A stretch of DNA of 64,000 nucleotides from Cylindrotheca closterium. Its lineage: Eukaryota > Bacillariophyta > Bacillariophyceae > Bacillariales > Bacillariaceae. The first letter of the stretch is position 1; each line of letters opens with the position of its first letter. Of this stretch, positions 1-10,979 are shown piece after piece. The notes under the pieces were generated by a model that was given only the letters and a program-made list of their open reading frames with translations, searched no databases and was not told the DNA's origin. The stretch lies in assembly GCA_933822405.4 (NCBI GenBank), contig CAKOGP040001725.1, positions 1 to 64,000 on the forward strand. The letters are read 5' to 3'. Position numbers and translations under genes: made by a program.

Positions 1-288
1 ACAACCAATGAAATGAATGAATCCGAATTTGTCAACTACTGATGAAATGTTTACTCATGTTCTCAATCTGCTTATCGCCTAGTACTTTCAAATCTGAAGT
101 GCTCATTTCTTTTCAATTGTTTTGGTACGAAGTCTGCGACACTGTTTGTAGTAAAAACAATGATAGCGCTACTATCAATTACCAGTGTAATGTTTGCTAA
201 AATATATTTAAAAATTGTGAAGTGTCCGCTATGTTCAATGATGTGGTGGACATTTTCTTCTCTATGTTCGCTTTTGTAATGGCTGTCA

Positions 289-597
289 TTACTGTCTTGG
301 AGGTCCAGTATGTTTCTTCTTATCCACTATCCTCTCCGCGGTGATCTCTGGACTTCCATCCCGTTGGAAAAAAGAATCATCTGCCAAGAAGTCGAGAGCT
401 TCCCCTAGGACATCAAAAGTGCTCCGTTGAGGCGACCCGTCACTGATAGAAAATGGTATCGCGGCAGTTTGATTGCCATCGAAGAAAGAACTTGAGCGCT
501 CCTGCTGGAAGGACGTTTGCAATGCTGCTACCAATGACATTTCAGGGTCATTGGAATCTTCCTCTCTTTGTTGCACACTTCGGGGCGGAGATACCAT
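289..597 (-). CDS. Small acidic protein, most divergent member (copy 1) of a local six-copy family
   Basis: Predicted 102 aa with no recognised domain. It belongs with the copies at 2251, 5226, 9437, 10680 and 11978: near its C-terminus it has LGEALDFLADDSFF where the others have LDEAIKIVxEDDLFF, and its last residues PPRQ match copy 2. The N-terminal MVSNTSNNSS block of the others is not preserved; only the initiating MVS is. I place the start at the ATG at 597 because it aligns with the conserved MVSN start. An in-frame ATG at 717 would add 40 residues that have no match in the family. No signal peptide or membrane segment is visible. Function unknown; this is the least certain copy and may be diverging or decaying. 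Confidence 0.5.
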   Translation of the reverse strand: MVSPPRSVQQREEDSNDPEMSLVAALQTSFQQERSSSFFDGNQTAAIPFSISDGSPQRSTFDVLGEALDFLADDSFFQRDGSPEITAERIVDKKKHTGPPRQ

Positions 598-2250
598 GAA
601 GCTGTCTTTGTTGGGTGTATGGTCTTGCATCCTGTCTCCTCGTGTTGCTCGTATCTGGTTGGGAATTTTCTGCGTCGTCGTTGGTTTAGAGTGCAACAAG
701 CCAGACATCTGTGGCATCTGTAGCTGCTCTCCTCATGTCTTCCGTCTTCCTTCAAACTTTGCGGCACTGTGGTTTGAATGCTTCCCGCCAGATCATGCGG
801 ACTATAGAGACGATATTCCAGTTTTATGATTTGTGGATCTTTGCGGTTTGAAATCTTCCCGCCAAAACGTGAAATTTCTCGTTTATGGTCTGCCGTTAGC
901 AGTTCTCACTTTTCAAATGAGATTCATTCCCTCAACCGTTATGACGCACGTTCTTCCTATCGGTGTGTATGTCATTTCTGCGATGACGCATGTTCTTCGC
1001 CATGCCAACAAATTGCGTCATGATATCGACAGTCATTGGAGCACGCCCGAAAGTGTTCCATTATCCAAATGCGCGCATCTCTCAAATCGAAACAACAAGT
1101 GGGCCTGCACTTCATACCAAACCAAGATAGTCCAAACTATCGGTATCCTCCATGATGGCATATTCAATATTAATAATATATAATATGTCAAAATCAACGC
1201 ATGCAACGATGATTAGTCCTACCAGTAGATTAAAAGAAGAAAAAGATCAAATCTTGCAATTGAGAAGACAATCATCGTTATAAAACGACCAAAATTTATA
1301 GTTTCTCACCTTCCCATCAAGCTCAAGATTGCTTGCAGTTTTAGCGTACTATAGTATGTTGTTCCTCGATGTCACCATCCAAGATTCTTAGGGAGTCGCT
1401 TCAACACAGTCGTGATATACTGTATTCTCTCCACGAGACCACAAACAAGAAAGGGAAACGCCTGTCTCACGCACCAGGGTACCGACCCCTGAGGTACGTG
1501 TACATTATATGTGGAATGTTACAAATAGACACAAAATGACCCGTCAGCTTGAAAAACTGCATCGAAAAGTGGCCGTGACGACCTTAGGACTTTGTGGTGG
1601 ATGATCCGAGCCCTCTACTATGTATCCTCTGAATAACATCATACCACGTGTGATATTAACTCATATATTCGAAGGTATTGTCGAGCTCGGCAAGCAATTA
1701 TTCTATGATGAACAGGGTGAATGTGATTTCTGGGACTCTTCAAAGCTCGACGAAGCTAACAACAGAGCCAGCCCATGAGTATTCAAACATGACGGAAAAA
1801 GGGATTGCGCACTACGAATGACTGGTCTTGGTCCGTTGAGTTGATGTTGGCAACCACTCTCGCTCTTCTGTGTATGTATCTGAAACGAGTGACATGTATC
1901 CGACAGCGCTATGGCCGTGGCGTTATTGTTAAAGCGTTCAGAAAACATGCCAAAAATCGAATATTCCTCTAAGAATTCATGTTGGGTACAGCGCACTGTC
2001 TTTTTGGGAACGGATACCACTAGACATCATGTCATAAAATAACCAAGAAGAATTGAAGTAGATTCTGAACTGAAAATGCTACTATCAGCACAGAGAGATA
2101 TCGGATGGTAGTATGGGTACAGCTATATCTGGACGATCAGCTACGCTTGTGTTGCTGTGGCACATAAGTGTCATGTATGATTTAAATGCTAATTGTTCGA
2201 CGTTAGCTATTGTTTTCCGTAAGTTGTGTATGGATGCTTTGAGTCGCAAT
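598..2250. other. Intergenic, decayed repeat DNA
   Basis: No convincing gene. Around 770-875 two degenerate units repeat the pattern 'gtttgaatgcttcccgcc' / 'gtttgaaatcttcccgcc', suggesting an old short tandem duplication upstream of the first small-protein gene. Short open frames on both strands (for example 1703-2020 minus) have no family resemblance and no consistent codon character. The stretch 2225-2250, just beyond the stop of the next gene, shares 'gatgctttgagtcg' with the 3' flanks of other family copies. Confidence 0.5.
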
Positions 2251-2556
2251 TTACTGTCTTGGAGGTCGATTGCTACTCCCATCTTGATCGGGAAAATGTG
2301 TCGACATGAAGATATCATTAGAAGGAAAGAACAAATCATCTTCTGTGACAATTTTGATAGCCTCATCAAGGATGCGAATCGTGTCTTGGGCTCTGAAATG
2401 GTTTGATCTGGGCGACGATTCCTGTGTGCTCGAAAAGGACGAGGAGCCTGTTCTTGCGGTGTTCCGACCTTGCATCAAATGAAGCAGCGAGTCATCGCCT
2501 GTGTTCATAGTCAATGTAGGGTCACAGATTGTGTTGCTTGAAGTATTTGAGACCAT
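2251..2556 (-). CDS. Small acidic protein, copy 2 of the six-copy family
   Basis: Predicted 101 aa, function unknown. It opens with MVSNTSSNT, has a DDSLLHLM block near residue 30, a Ser-rich middle, then IRILDEAIKIVTEDDLFF (the family signature) and ends in NRPPRQ. The start at 2556 is chosen because MVSNT is shared with copies 5 and 6; the frame stays open upstream to an ATG at 2724, but that 56-residue extension is not conserved in the other copies. The stop region 'ttactgtcttggaggt' on the plus strand is identical to the end of copy 1. The C-terminal helix alternates acidic and aromatic residues, which could be an interaction or activation motif, but that is only inference. Confidence 0.65.
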   Translation of the reverse strand: MVSNTSSNTICDPTLTMNTGDDSLLHLMQGRNTARTGSSSFSSTQESSPRSNHFRAQDTIRILDEAIKIVTEDDLFFPSNDIFMSTHFPDQDGSSNRPPRQ

Positions 2557-5225
2557 CTTGTACGGGTTCTTGTCTGTTTTGTTTGAGTGTGTGTACTGGA
2601 TTACTATTTGCATTTTGTGTGAACGAACTCGCGGACACTTGTTTTTATTGTAACGGTCGCAATTGCAATTTCTCAGTAAAATTATATCCACTCTTTTCGC
2701 ACTTTTGAGCAAAAGACTTAACACTCAATGGAAATCAGTGCAACCAAAGAACAGAGAACAGAGAGAAGCGTTTCGAGATTTTCATGTTGCCACGATAAGA
2801 TACCATTAAAAGTACTGGAACACACACTTCGGTATTGGTGCGACTTTTACAAGAAGATTCAATTCATTCTTTATCAACAAAGCCGAATGAACACCCACTT
2901 TTTTCTCGCAGCACTGAACCAACAGGCGCGACCGCAAGAACATACAGATTACGCAAAGAATTTTTTGTTCTCCGACATTAAGAAAAAAGTTTCGCTGAAC
3001 GGTTCAATTGAGCAACGTGCTCACAAATACTTGTAACGGTTCATATTCAACAGTTCCATCGAGGAACGCCTCCGGGGAACGAGTTCTCGATACTTCAACG
3101 ACCTGGAACAACATTATTCGATCAATCTCTGGAATGATTCTTTACTACTACAAGGGCTGGCGGTAGCAATCAACGCACACTGCTTAGGGTACTACTCCTG
3201 GGTCGATGATGAGCCACGGCAACGGACAGCACCGTCAATGTTGCCAGATTCAAACGGAGCATCTGAAGCTTTTGCCTAGGACGACTCAATAATGCCTAAG
3301 TGGCTGACGGGTTGCAAATCGTGCATGGAAGCCAGAAACCCTTTAGGTCAGCCTTTGAACTTAGACTGCTCGACCCGCAAGGTGATGGGACATGGAAACC
3401 AACCCTCAATTGAGGAAATTCAAGACCATTTTGTCTGTCTTTGTCAAACGAACTCTTATGTCAATCTAAATATACCATAGCTCATTTGATGTTTCATATC
3501 TGCTGATGATCATTGGTTTCCGGTTACTCTTCGCCGGATTGAGGAGTAAGAATTTGAGGTGACCTCCCGTTGTATAGCGTGACAGTGACCAGTACGACAC
3601 ACGCCCATGTAAATTAGCGCCTTAGTCCACAAATACTCGAAAACACTGGGAAGTTGGTCACCACCACTGTTCGAATACAGCCAGTATTCGATAGACCGAA
3701 ATCATGAATGGTTTTTTAATCCTGAGCATCAAAATAGTTCAATACGAGGGAGTCGTAAGAATTACTCAGTTGAGAGTAACTGTGACACCACAAGTATGAG
3801 GAATATGTTCGAGTGCTTTTGAACAAAGATCGGTTGCTAACGTCAATTGGATGATCCCACAAATGAAAATAGCACCCCAGCAAATCCAGGAGGAGCAGTC
3901 AGCGATGCCAACACAGGTAGCCCTTCAGACACTGGCATTACTTCAGTGTTCGAGAGCCAAAGAGATCCTAAGTCAACACAGCATCCTCATCTAGCTGAAG
4001 CAACGAGGACGGAGCTATCCAATGCCACTATGGGTGATATTGCAGAATGTTCTGCCTCCAAGTGATGTTCCCCAATTATGCAGGAGAACCAGAGCAGGAT
4101 CCACATAGCATATAACGTGGATGATTTGTGGCGTCTGTATCCTCTGGCTAAATCACATCATATTCGATGGATATCACTTCGTCCTTCTATGAGAGTAGAA
4201 GATCATACAACGTGTACTATACAATACAGGCGGGCTTCTAATGATAGTGGCATTGTCAGCGCGAGTAGCTACGAGCTAGATAGGAAAGTGTCTTGCCAAA
4301 TAATGATAAATCATTTGGTGAACTGTGAACCGCGGTCGTATTACTGCATATTTCTCTGATACTGAACTACCTACTGTACAAGTATTGCTATACGACTACC
4401 GGAAAGCAGACGGCGAAATCGGTACAGTACACACTACATTGCAGTACCTGGTACTGGTAGGGATGCTAAAGGACGAAGAACATGAGAAGGAGAAAAGAGC
4501 TCCTGTGGAATGCGTCAACATCGTACGCTTTGTGGGTCGCCAATCGCCATTCCGAAAAAATGTAAGAGCAAAGTTCCGAATTTGGAGCACACCAACACCA
4601 GCTCAATCTGTTTTTTATTTTTGCAATTAGGGAGTCAGATCAGGAGATCTATTTTATTGATCCCGCAGAAAGCCCGCCAGCTGGCATGGTGATCCTCCCT
4701 TGGACGGCCGGGAAAATCTAGGTAGTTTAGGAGTCATTTTCCGTTAATTGTCCGCGTGGCGGAAGAAGGCCAGACGGTTCGGGTGACTCCTAAAAGACCT
4801 TCAAGAATTGTGTGCTAAATTTCTATTTCCCGGCCGTTCTTCCTGGATGTGATTATTTTATTGCGAAAAGAAAAAGTAGTACAGTAGCAAGGATGCGAGG
4901 AGTGCATTCAACTTTCCATCATTTTGACTCTAGATCCATCAAATGGCTATTTTGACTATAGTATTATCAGCATTGCATTAACGTAGTAGTCAAATGTCGT
5001 CATGTATAAAGTACTGCTAGTACCAAGTTGTTAGCTATAGCAGTTTTTGTAGCTGTTTGTAAAAATGAAGTACAATAGGCCATGCCCGGTGCCTTCGTTG
5101 TCCACGTCTCGGCGGCGCGTTCAACTGCTTTTGCCGCTTCGTTGGCTGTTGCGCTTGGATTTTGATGTAAATCGTAATATGCTCTATCATATGTGTTGCT
5201 TGTGAATCGTCAAGAAGGATACACT
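2557..5225. other. Gene-poor spacer with one inverted-repeat element
   Basis: Contains no recognised gene in 2.7 kb. Short open frames at 2728-3036, 3292-3480, 3847-4065 (opens at TTG, acidic and Ser/Thr-rich) and 4078-4359 on the plus strand could be pieces of a decayed gene, but I cannot connect them by plausible splice sites or recognise them. A compact inverted-repeat element sits at 4704-4837. The last 140 bases before 5226 resemble the 3' flanks of the copies at 10680 and 11978, including the 'tcgtcaag' and 'ttactg' motifs, so the duplication units reach beyond the coding sequence. Confidence 0.5.
4704..4837. mobile_element. Short inverted-repeat (MITE-like) element
   Basis: The ends are near-perfect inverted repeats: 'acggccgggaaaat' at 4704-4717 and 'atttcccggccgt' at 4825-4837. 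A second inner pair, 'taggagtca' near 4728 and 'tgactccta' near 4784, lets most of the 134 bp fold on itself. It has no coding capacity. The right half, read on the minus strand, recurs at about 57503-57555, where it is interrupted by a GGTACC-type insertion. I see no unambiguous target-site duplication, so the mechanism is open. Confidence 0.6.
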
Positions 5226-5519
5226 TTACTGCCTTGTTGGAGCTCCTCCTTGAGACTGCACAATGAAGAGATCGTCGACATCATTGGTAGGAAAGAATAA
5301 ACCATCTTCTTGGACGATTTTTATGGCATCTCCGAGGATGCTGCTCAAGTCTCGATGACTGAAAGCGTTTGAGAGCTCGGCCAATGGCTGTTGTCCTGTG
5401 CTCGAAGAGGATAAACTTGTTGCCGTGGCGTCGTATACCAACTGAACAAGCGAGCCATCGAATGTGCTCGAGTTCACTGTAGGGGCGCAGCTTGAGTTGT
5501 TTGAATTGGTAGAGATCAT
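5226..5519 (-). CDS. Small acidic protein, copy 3 of the six-copy family
   Basis: Predicted 97 aa. Residues 1-20 (MISTNSNNSSCAPTVNSSTF) align with the MVSNTANNSSCGPMVNSNT block of copy 5; GSLVQL follows, then a Ser/Thr-rich stretch, DLSSILGDAIKIVQEDGLFF, PTNDVDDLF and a C-terminal APTRQ. The unique in-frame ATG at 5519 is the start. The 5' flank has 'ttggatgggtgctt' and a 'taccggtac' palindrome about 40 bp upstream; a similar Thr/Leu-rich leader sequence precedes copy 4. No targeting signal is visible. It is one of the best-preserved copies, so it is probably a functional gene despite the unknown role. Confidence 0.7.
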   Translation of the reverse strand: MISTNSNNSSCAPTVNSSTFDGSLVQLVYDATATSLSSSSTGQQPLAELSNAFSHRDLSSILGDAIKIVQEDGLFFPTNDVDDLFIVQSQGGAPTRQ

Positions 5520-6382
5520 GTTGGATGGGTGCTTTCTTTTGCTTGAGTTTTATTTTTATGTGTACCGGTACGTATAATTTTAGTTTGCAGTCTTATCACC
5601 GCAAACGCGGAGTGCGATCGAAACTTCAAATGCGAATTAGCAGCTGGTCGGCAACTTTGTCCCTTCTTTTGTCTTCGCAATAGATGTTGATACAGTTTGA
5701 TATATATATTGTTGTACAGTGAAAATTTTATTAGTAGAACAAAAGATTTATTACTCGGAGAGCCCGAAGGGAGTGTGTCACGAAACGCATTCGCATTTAT
5801 CGCATTTAATGGATTTCGATGAAAACGAAATAGAGAACACAGAATTTTTGCTCATGCAGATGTTTGCGAAGACATGGCGACATCACGTCTTCAATGCACT
5901 TCCGCAAATCCAATTTGAGACTCATCACTTCAACTCGCAAGTACCAGGAAGGGGCAGTTTCGTTCAATGGCGATTCCATGGAAGGAACTCAGTATGCATA
6001 AAACAGCTGCCCCGCAGGTAACCATGCAATCAGAAGGCTCAATTCCACGTTTTGCGAGTCCATGGAAGGAACTCAGCACGCACACAATGCAGGTACCGCA
6101 GGTACCAGTACCAGGAATGGGCAATTCCAAAGCCTCATTCAATAGCGGTTCAGCAGCTGTCCTGCAGATACAATTCCAAAGTCTCGTTCCATGGAAGGAA
6201 TTCCACCATCATCGAGGAGTCTGTGTTCTCCAAAGACATGATTCCTTGGAACGCATATGTATCAGTAGGTATTCGTATTGCTTCACTAGTTCAACAATCT
6301 ATCCACTGACAGAAAACATAAACTACCGTACTTTTCCAAGAAGAATGATTGATTCATTCTTTTGATAGCTAATTCTCGTACA
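5520..6382. repeat. Spacer with degenerate repeats around CCATGGAAGGAA
   Basis: Three units begin with 'ccatggaaggaactcag' or a close variant, at about 5978, 6060 and 6190. They are followed by GCAGGTA and 'ggtaccagtaccagg'-type sequence at 6090-6120. Units are 80-130 bp apart and diverged. Both strands are open over much of the stretch because of composition, but no recognisable protein is encoded. It lies between the start of copy 3 and the 3' end of the large membrane-protein gene. Confidence 0.5.
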
Positions 6383-8545
6383 TTACTCCGAAGAACTAAA
6401 ACTGCATGGCTCCTTGGAAGGAAAGCATCTTCTGCCTTGTTCCGCTGGACCAAATATGACACCAGTGCCGCTGTTGAGAGACATGATGGAGTAGGAAAGC
6501 AGTCGCTTGTGTTTTTCTCGTATCAAAGTGGCATTCAATTGCCGAACGTCCACAACCCTGTCGAACCCACATCCCCACCACCAAGTGCCACAGGGAATTT
6601 GCTTTTCCCCAAATTCTGCGCTTCTTCCAGGCCAGCCTTTGCCAGCATCACAGCAGTGGTCATCTCGATCCAAAAACGTAATGTTCGAAAAGGGATGAAT
6701 GTCTCCCGGAAGATATCGTCCCTTGTACCGTTTTGATAGATATTTGTTGCCTTTTGTGACATCCTGTTGTTGATTCGCGCCTTTTTTGGCGGGCGGAAGG
6801 TTGTATTCGTGTGGTATAGGTTGCAATCGATGTGGCATGTACATTATCCCTCGATCCAAGCCATCCCTAATCAATGACAATAAGTGTTTTTTGGTGTGCA
6901 AAATGGTATCCGGTTCGGTCAAGTAAAAATACTTCCAATAGGATCGATCATAAGTAGTCCCCAACCAATCCTCCGCCGATGCATTGTGAAATTGTTTGGT
7001 CAAGTTGCCTTTGATTGCCGCCTGTACGCCAAAGAGTGCTCCTTTCGGCACGTTGATCTCGTAGGCATTCGTTTTGACCCACGATTGGCTCGGGATTTGG
7101 ACGTAGGCAATTTCTGTATGGCCCACCTTCATGGAGAATGACGTGGTAGAAGTATTCGGGGCAGCAGTATTTGCCGTCGTATTGGTAGTAGTAGTAGTAT
7201 TGGTTGTTGTGTTGATGGCATTAATATTCTCCAAAATAGCTCCTGGAATCTTGGAAGCCACCAATTCGAGTGCACCCCAGGCATGTTTCCAATCATCTGA
7301 TTTGTATCCCACAATGAGAATTCTGCCAAACCCAACGTGTATGAGCGGCATGAGTGAGGCCGCGAGCGAATGAGGCGAGAGCAACCTTTCTCGTTCCTGA
7401 AAGACACTTGTGTAGGTTTGATAGGCTATCATTGCAACTGTCGGGTGCAACGGACTCTTGGGTAATTCTTCTTCCTCAGTGCGAGTAGTCCTAGTATTGG
7501 TATCAGCATTCGGTATTCTCGCACCATTTCGGGTACGAGCAGCAGTCGTGACAATTTCTCGAGCTTGTTTGTCAATGTACTGTTGCAAGAGATGTATCGT
7601 ATGATCAAACATGTGTTTGTCCATATCCACTGTCACTTTGAGTTCGCTCCACCATTTGCTCAAGTGTTCTACCATGAAGTCGGTCCAATCGAGCGTCATC
7701 CGAGCATCGTTACGGATCATGATTTGAAAACATGCCTGTTCCACATAATCAATGGTCGGCACGTTGATTCCCAACAAATTCTTTTTGGGAATGAGCCAGG
7801 AATCCGAAAACTTGTCCAAGAATTCGACTTGGTCTCGTGGAATCAAATGTAGAGTGGCGTTCGATTTATTTGTGTTTTGCTGTTGCTGTTGTTGTGCTAT
7901 TTCCCTTGGCCGTTTGGGTGCGGCAGGATGAAGAGTCACCAATGATTCCGCTTTGGATTCCTCTTCAGACTTATCTCGGCCATCCTCTACGGGTCCCATG
8001 GACGACGTTGGTGGAAACAACTGTGTTGGTGCTGGAGGTACTGTCGGCGGCGATAATCCATCAACCGTGATCCCTTCAAAGACGAACTTTATTTGCTTTT
8101 GCTTTTGCTGATGGTCTTGGTTTTGTTTTTTGCGTGACCAATTGTCATCGCCTCCAGGGTCCTCTTCTTCTTCTTCTTCTCCTCCTTTCCAAAAGAAGTC
8201 AGGTGGTGTGTCATCATCTGTGATAGCTTTGGGGTTTTGACCAGCCCATTTCTTTAATATGTAAGCTTGAGAAAGAGCAGCATAAAGAAAGGAGATAGCC
8301 AACCCAGCCTTTAGTAGTCTCGCAAACACCAATCGAGTGGGAGCCCTCGTTCGACGATGGTAATTCACGTGAAGTTGAACACCAAGACCTTCATTGTAAG
8401 TGGAATCCTCAGGGGGCAGCTGATTTTGATGCTGATGCTGATTCTGATTCATCATGGCAGGCTGATGCTGATTCTGATTCATCATGGCAGGCTGATGCTG
8501 ATGCTGATTCTGATTCTGATTCATGGCAGGCTGATTACGATTCAT
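6383..8545 (-). CDS. Type II membrane protein, putative Golgi glycosyltransferase-like
   Basis: 720 aa, one exon. Residues 1-42 are Gln/Asn/His-rich repeats of an MNQNQHQPAM-type unit. A single hydrophobic segment at about 76-96 follows basic residues, giving an N-in, lumenal-C topology. An acidic Glu run near 120 and a low-complexity stem reach to about 240. The folded region (about 250-700) includes GFGRILIVGYKSDDW, WKYFYLTEPDTIL (TEPDT at 543-547) and a Cys/Trp-rich segment (DDHCCDAGKGW, CGTWWWGCGFD). The architecture and the acidic TEPDT motif after a WKYFY strand resemble Golgi glycosyltransferases, but no family assignment is possible by eye. A frameshifted partial copy lies at 13846-14303. 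The gene interrupts the run of small family genes on the same strand. The open frame is secure; the function is inference. Confidence 0.8.
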   Translation of the reverse strand: MNRNQPAMNQNQNQHQHQPAMMNQNQHQPAMMNQNQHQHQNQLPPEDSTYNEGLGVQLHVNYHRRTRAPTRLVFARLLKAGLAISFLYAALSQAYILKKWAGQNPKAITDDDTPPDFFWKGGEEEEEEDPGGDDNWSRKKQNQDHQQKQKQIKFVFEGITVDGLSPPTVPPAPTQLFPPTSSMGPVEDGRDKSEEESKAESLVTLHPAAPKRPREIAQQQQQQNTNKSNATLHLIPRDQVEFLDKFSDSWLIPKKNLLGINVPTIDYVEQACFQIMIRNDARMTLDWTDFMVEHLSKWWSELKVTVDMDKHMFDHTIHLLQQYIDKQAREIVTTAARTRNGARIPNADTNTRTTRTEEEELPKSPLHPTVAMIAYQTYTSVFQERERLLSPHSLAASLMPLIHVGFGRILIVGYKSDDWKHAWGALELVASKIPGAILENINAINTTTNTTTTTNTTANTAAPNTSTTSFSMKVGHTEIAYVQIPSQSWVKTNAYEINVPKGALFGVQAAIKGNLTKQFHNASAEDWLGTTYDRSYWKYFYLTEPDTILHTKKHLLSLIRDGLDRGIMYMPHRLQPIPHEYNLPPAKKGANQQQDVTKGNKYLSKRYKGRYLPGDIHPFSNITFLDRDDHCCDAGKGWPGRSAEFGEKQIPCGTWWWGCGFDRVVDVRQLNATLIREKHKRLLSYSIMSLNSGTGVIFGPAEQGRRCFPSKEPCSFSSSE

Positions 8546-9436
8546 GATAGTATTTTCACGTGATCAGCGCTGAGATAATGTGTATGATATAGACAGTCTT
8601 CTATTGCATCGTCATTGCGTATAGGTAGTTGTTTGAACATACAGTATATACCTGCGGTACGATTGTTACAATTGCAATGATGAGAATAAATATCTTGGTA
8701 ATATGGGTACTGGTACTGCGGTACCGGTACAGCAACAAGTTCAAAGTGTGAAAATGACAGATGAGATCGAAGGTAGTACGAGTACGAGTGCGAGTATATC
8801 GGTAGTATTACGGCAAATTTGAAAATGAGGAAGGTCATCACAAAGCCAGTCCTTCGTCCGACGTACAGTCAAGAGTGTAGGCTGCTGCAGTTTTCAAATC
8901 GAGTGAGTCGTGATTTACTACAGCTTCTCATTCCGATTTTCCGGTGAAACATTTATAAAGTAAGAGGTACGTATTTTAATACTGTACACCACGTACCTAA
9001 GAGGTTATAGTACGTGTACCTACAGTCGAAAGTAACAATCTGCATGATATTCGATCGCAGCGTTTCCTGAAGCAGGGCTGAAGAAAATACCTAAAAATAA
9101 ATACTGAAGCATCAACAACAAAACACGTTAGTGGTGCATGGCTGCGATCTTTCTCTATCATCGCCACTATAATTCTACTCCAGAATATTTGCATTATTAC
9201 CGGAAGAATAGTATAGTCAAATGGCATGCATTATGTGTACTGTTACTGCTTTTATAATATTATAGCTGCTTATAAACATGAAGCACTCTCAGGGGCATTC
9301 TCCCTTGCTGAGCGGATACCCGTTCATTGCCTGCGGCTGGCTTGTTATTGCACCATAATGATTTAAAACGTGTAGGTTGTTCTATGTACAATAATGCTCT
9401 TGATTCATTGATAAAGAATATACTTTGCTTCCCATC
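8546..9436. other. Spacer upstream of the membrane-protein gene, GGTACC cluster
   Basis: Holds the likely promoter of the minus-strand gene starting at 8545. At 8702-8732 there is a dense palindromic cluster (gggtactggtac, gcggtaccggtac). At about 8840-8862 the sequence 'agtccttcgtccgacg' recurs as 'actccttcgtctgacg' near 14590, upstream of the partial copy of the same gene. Nothing coding is seen in 8870-9436. Confidence 0.5.
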
Positions 9437-9721
9437 TTATTGACCAGGAGACTGCATCGCCATGAAGACATCGTCGACTTTTTTGCTAGAAAAGAAGAAA
9501 TCATCTTCTTGTCTGACAATTTGTATAGCTTCATCCAGGATGCGGATCAAATCATGATGCCTGGAAAGGTTTGACGGTGAGGGAAATGACAAGCTTGTTG
9601 CTGACTTCCCGTCGAACCCCAACTGAGCAAGCAAGGCATGATTGGAGAGTGAGCTGTTCGAATTCACCATCACTCTTTGACCACAGTTTGAGGAGTTGTT
9701 TGAAGTGACAATAGAGGCCAT
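9437..9721 (-). CDS. Small acidic protein, copy 4 of the six-copy family
   Basis: Predicted 94 aa. MASIVTSNNSSNC aligns with the MVSNTxNNSSC opening of its relatives, followed by VMVNSNSSLSNHALLAQLG, a Ser/Pro-rich middle and the signature IRILDEAIQIVRQEDDFFF. Next comes KKVDDVF, matching NDVDxLF elsewhere. It terminates shortly after, at SPGQ, lacking the APTRQ-like tail of copy 3. The start at 9721 is chosen by alignment; an ATG at 9802 would add 27 residues. The 3' flank is less similar than those of copies 3, 5 and 6. Role unknown. Confidence 0.65.
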   Translation of the reverse strand: MASIVTSNNSSNCGQRVMVNSNSSLSNHALLAQLGFDGKSATSLSFPSPSNLSRHHDLIRILDEAIQIVRQEDDFFFSSKKVDDVFMAMQSPGQ

Positions 9722-10679
9722 GACTGCTGGATGAGAGTTTTGTTTTCTTTGAGTTTGCAATGGTTTTAGAATATTTCCAATTTGTGTGAACGCAAAAGGC
9801 ACTGCGGAGAAATGTTGTTTTTGTAGAAAGACTCCTTATTGGCCTCAACCGCGGGCACAGTTCCCGTATGCTGGGCTTCTGTTCTTTGATTTTGATGGCT
9901 GACGGCAAGCCGTTTTCGCAATTTCTCGCATTGTTGGATTAGTGCAACTAGGAGCTGCAGCCAGTACCAAAAGATTTAGAGTTAGCAGCTTTTCGTACCA
10001 TCTTCTGCATTTGTATTTCAAGGAACAGACTGAAAGTTTTTTTAAAAAATGAAACGGTCAAGGTATTTTAAATAACGAAAGAACGAATTTGTGTTTTCGC
10101 CCTGTTCTCTCCGGGGATTTAAAAAACTGTGTCAGGTCAACGAGCGACAATTGTTGAACACATAATATTACTACAGTATGAGGGAAAGGATTCTTCTCCA
10201 TCAAAGTTTCTCTGAGCGGTAAAATATGTTGGACAACTCAAGAATGAACGAATGGTCCGTCTGGTCCCAAGAACTGACACAGTCCCATCGACCTCCGAAG
10301 AAGTGCCGACGAATCGAATCATTCTTTCGCCATCTGATGTTGCTACTTCAATGAAGTGTAATTAGACTATTCCTCGTCCACCTCACTCGTGTTTTTTCAA
10401 GTGAGCCGTGAAATGTGCATCCAAATGTATTCTTCTCATGGTTCCATGGTATCTCGATTCAAGCCATAATAGATGATGCATTGCTAGTAGCAGAGAGAAA
10501 GCTAGCTATATAGTTTACTTTGGCTGAAATGAAAATGTAGTATTATAGTGGTGCTCTGGGCATCTTTTGATATCCTTTCGTTGTCCGGTATGCCGCTTGA
10601 CTCCGTTGCCTTTCGTGTGTAAAATTTAAATCGATATATGTTCTATGTAAGGATGCTTGCGACTCGTCAAGGGTGTATT
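9722..10679. other. Spacer with diverged upstream-repeat sequence
   Basis: No gene seen. The segment 10195-10330 ('gaatgaacgaatggtccgtc' and neighbours) is a diverged match to 13650-13690 ('catgaatgaatcgtccgtc'), so the upstream regions of the small-protein genes appear to have been duplicated with them. At 10580-10679 lies the conserved 3' flank of copy 5: 'gatgcttgcgactcgtcaa' then 'tgtattttactg'. Confidence 0.5.
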
Positions 10680-10979
10680 TTACTGAGCTGGAGCTCCACG
10701 AGAATGCACCGCGAAGAGACAATCGACATCATTGGTAGCAGCAAAGAGTAAGTCATCGTCTTCGGTCATTTTAATAGCCTCTTCAAGGACGCTATTCAAA
10801 TCCTGGTTGCTGAAAGCGTCTGAGGGCTGGGCAAATGATGGTTCGCGTGTTCTTGGAGAGGAAAAGTTTGTTGCAATGGTCGTGCAGCCGAATACCAACA
10901 ACTGAACAAGCGAATCATCGCATGTGTTCGAATTTACCATAGGCCCACAGCTTGAGTTGTTTGCAGTATTAGAGACCAT
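10680..10979 (-). CDS. Small acidic protein, copy 5 of the six-copy family
   Basis: Predicted 99 aa, and the clearest representative. Order of blocks: MVSNTANNSSCGPMVNSNT (1-19), CDDSLVQLLVFG (20-31), a Ser/Thr/Pro-rich linker, PSDAFSNQDLNSVLEEAIK (about 60-78), an acidic tail MTEDDDLLF, then TNDVDCLF and RGAPAQ. No signal peptide, membrane segment or zinc ligand pattern is present. The start at 10979 is preferred over an in-frame ATG at 11096, because the extra 39 residues are Lys/Gln-rich UTR-like sequence not shared by the relatives. The helix-like ILDEAIKI plus acidic/aromatic tail is the part under strongest apparent constraint across copies. Confidence 0.7.
   Translation of the reverse strand: MVSNTANNSSCGPMVNSNTCDDSLVQLLVFGCTTIATNFSSPRTREPSFAQPSDAFSNQDLNSVLEEAIKMTEDDDLLFAATNDVDCLFAVHSRGAPAQ

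Noticed and set aside
2557..2724. N-terminal extension of small-protein copy 2 to an upstream ATG
   Set aside because: The extra 56 residues are not shared by other copies, whereas MVSNT at 2556 is.
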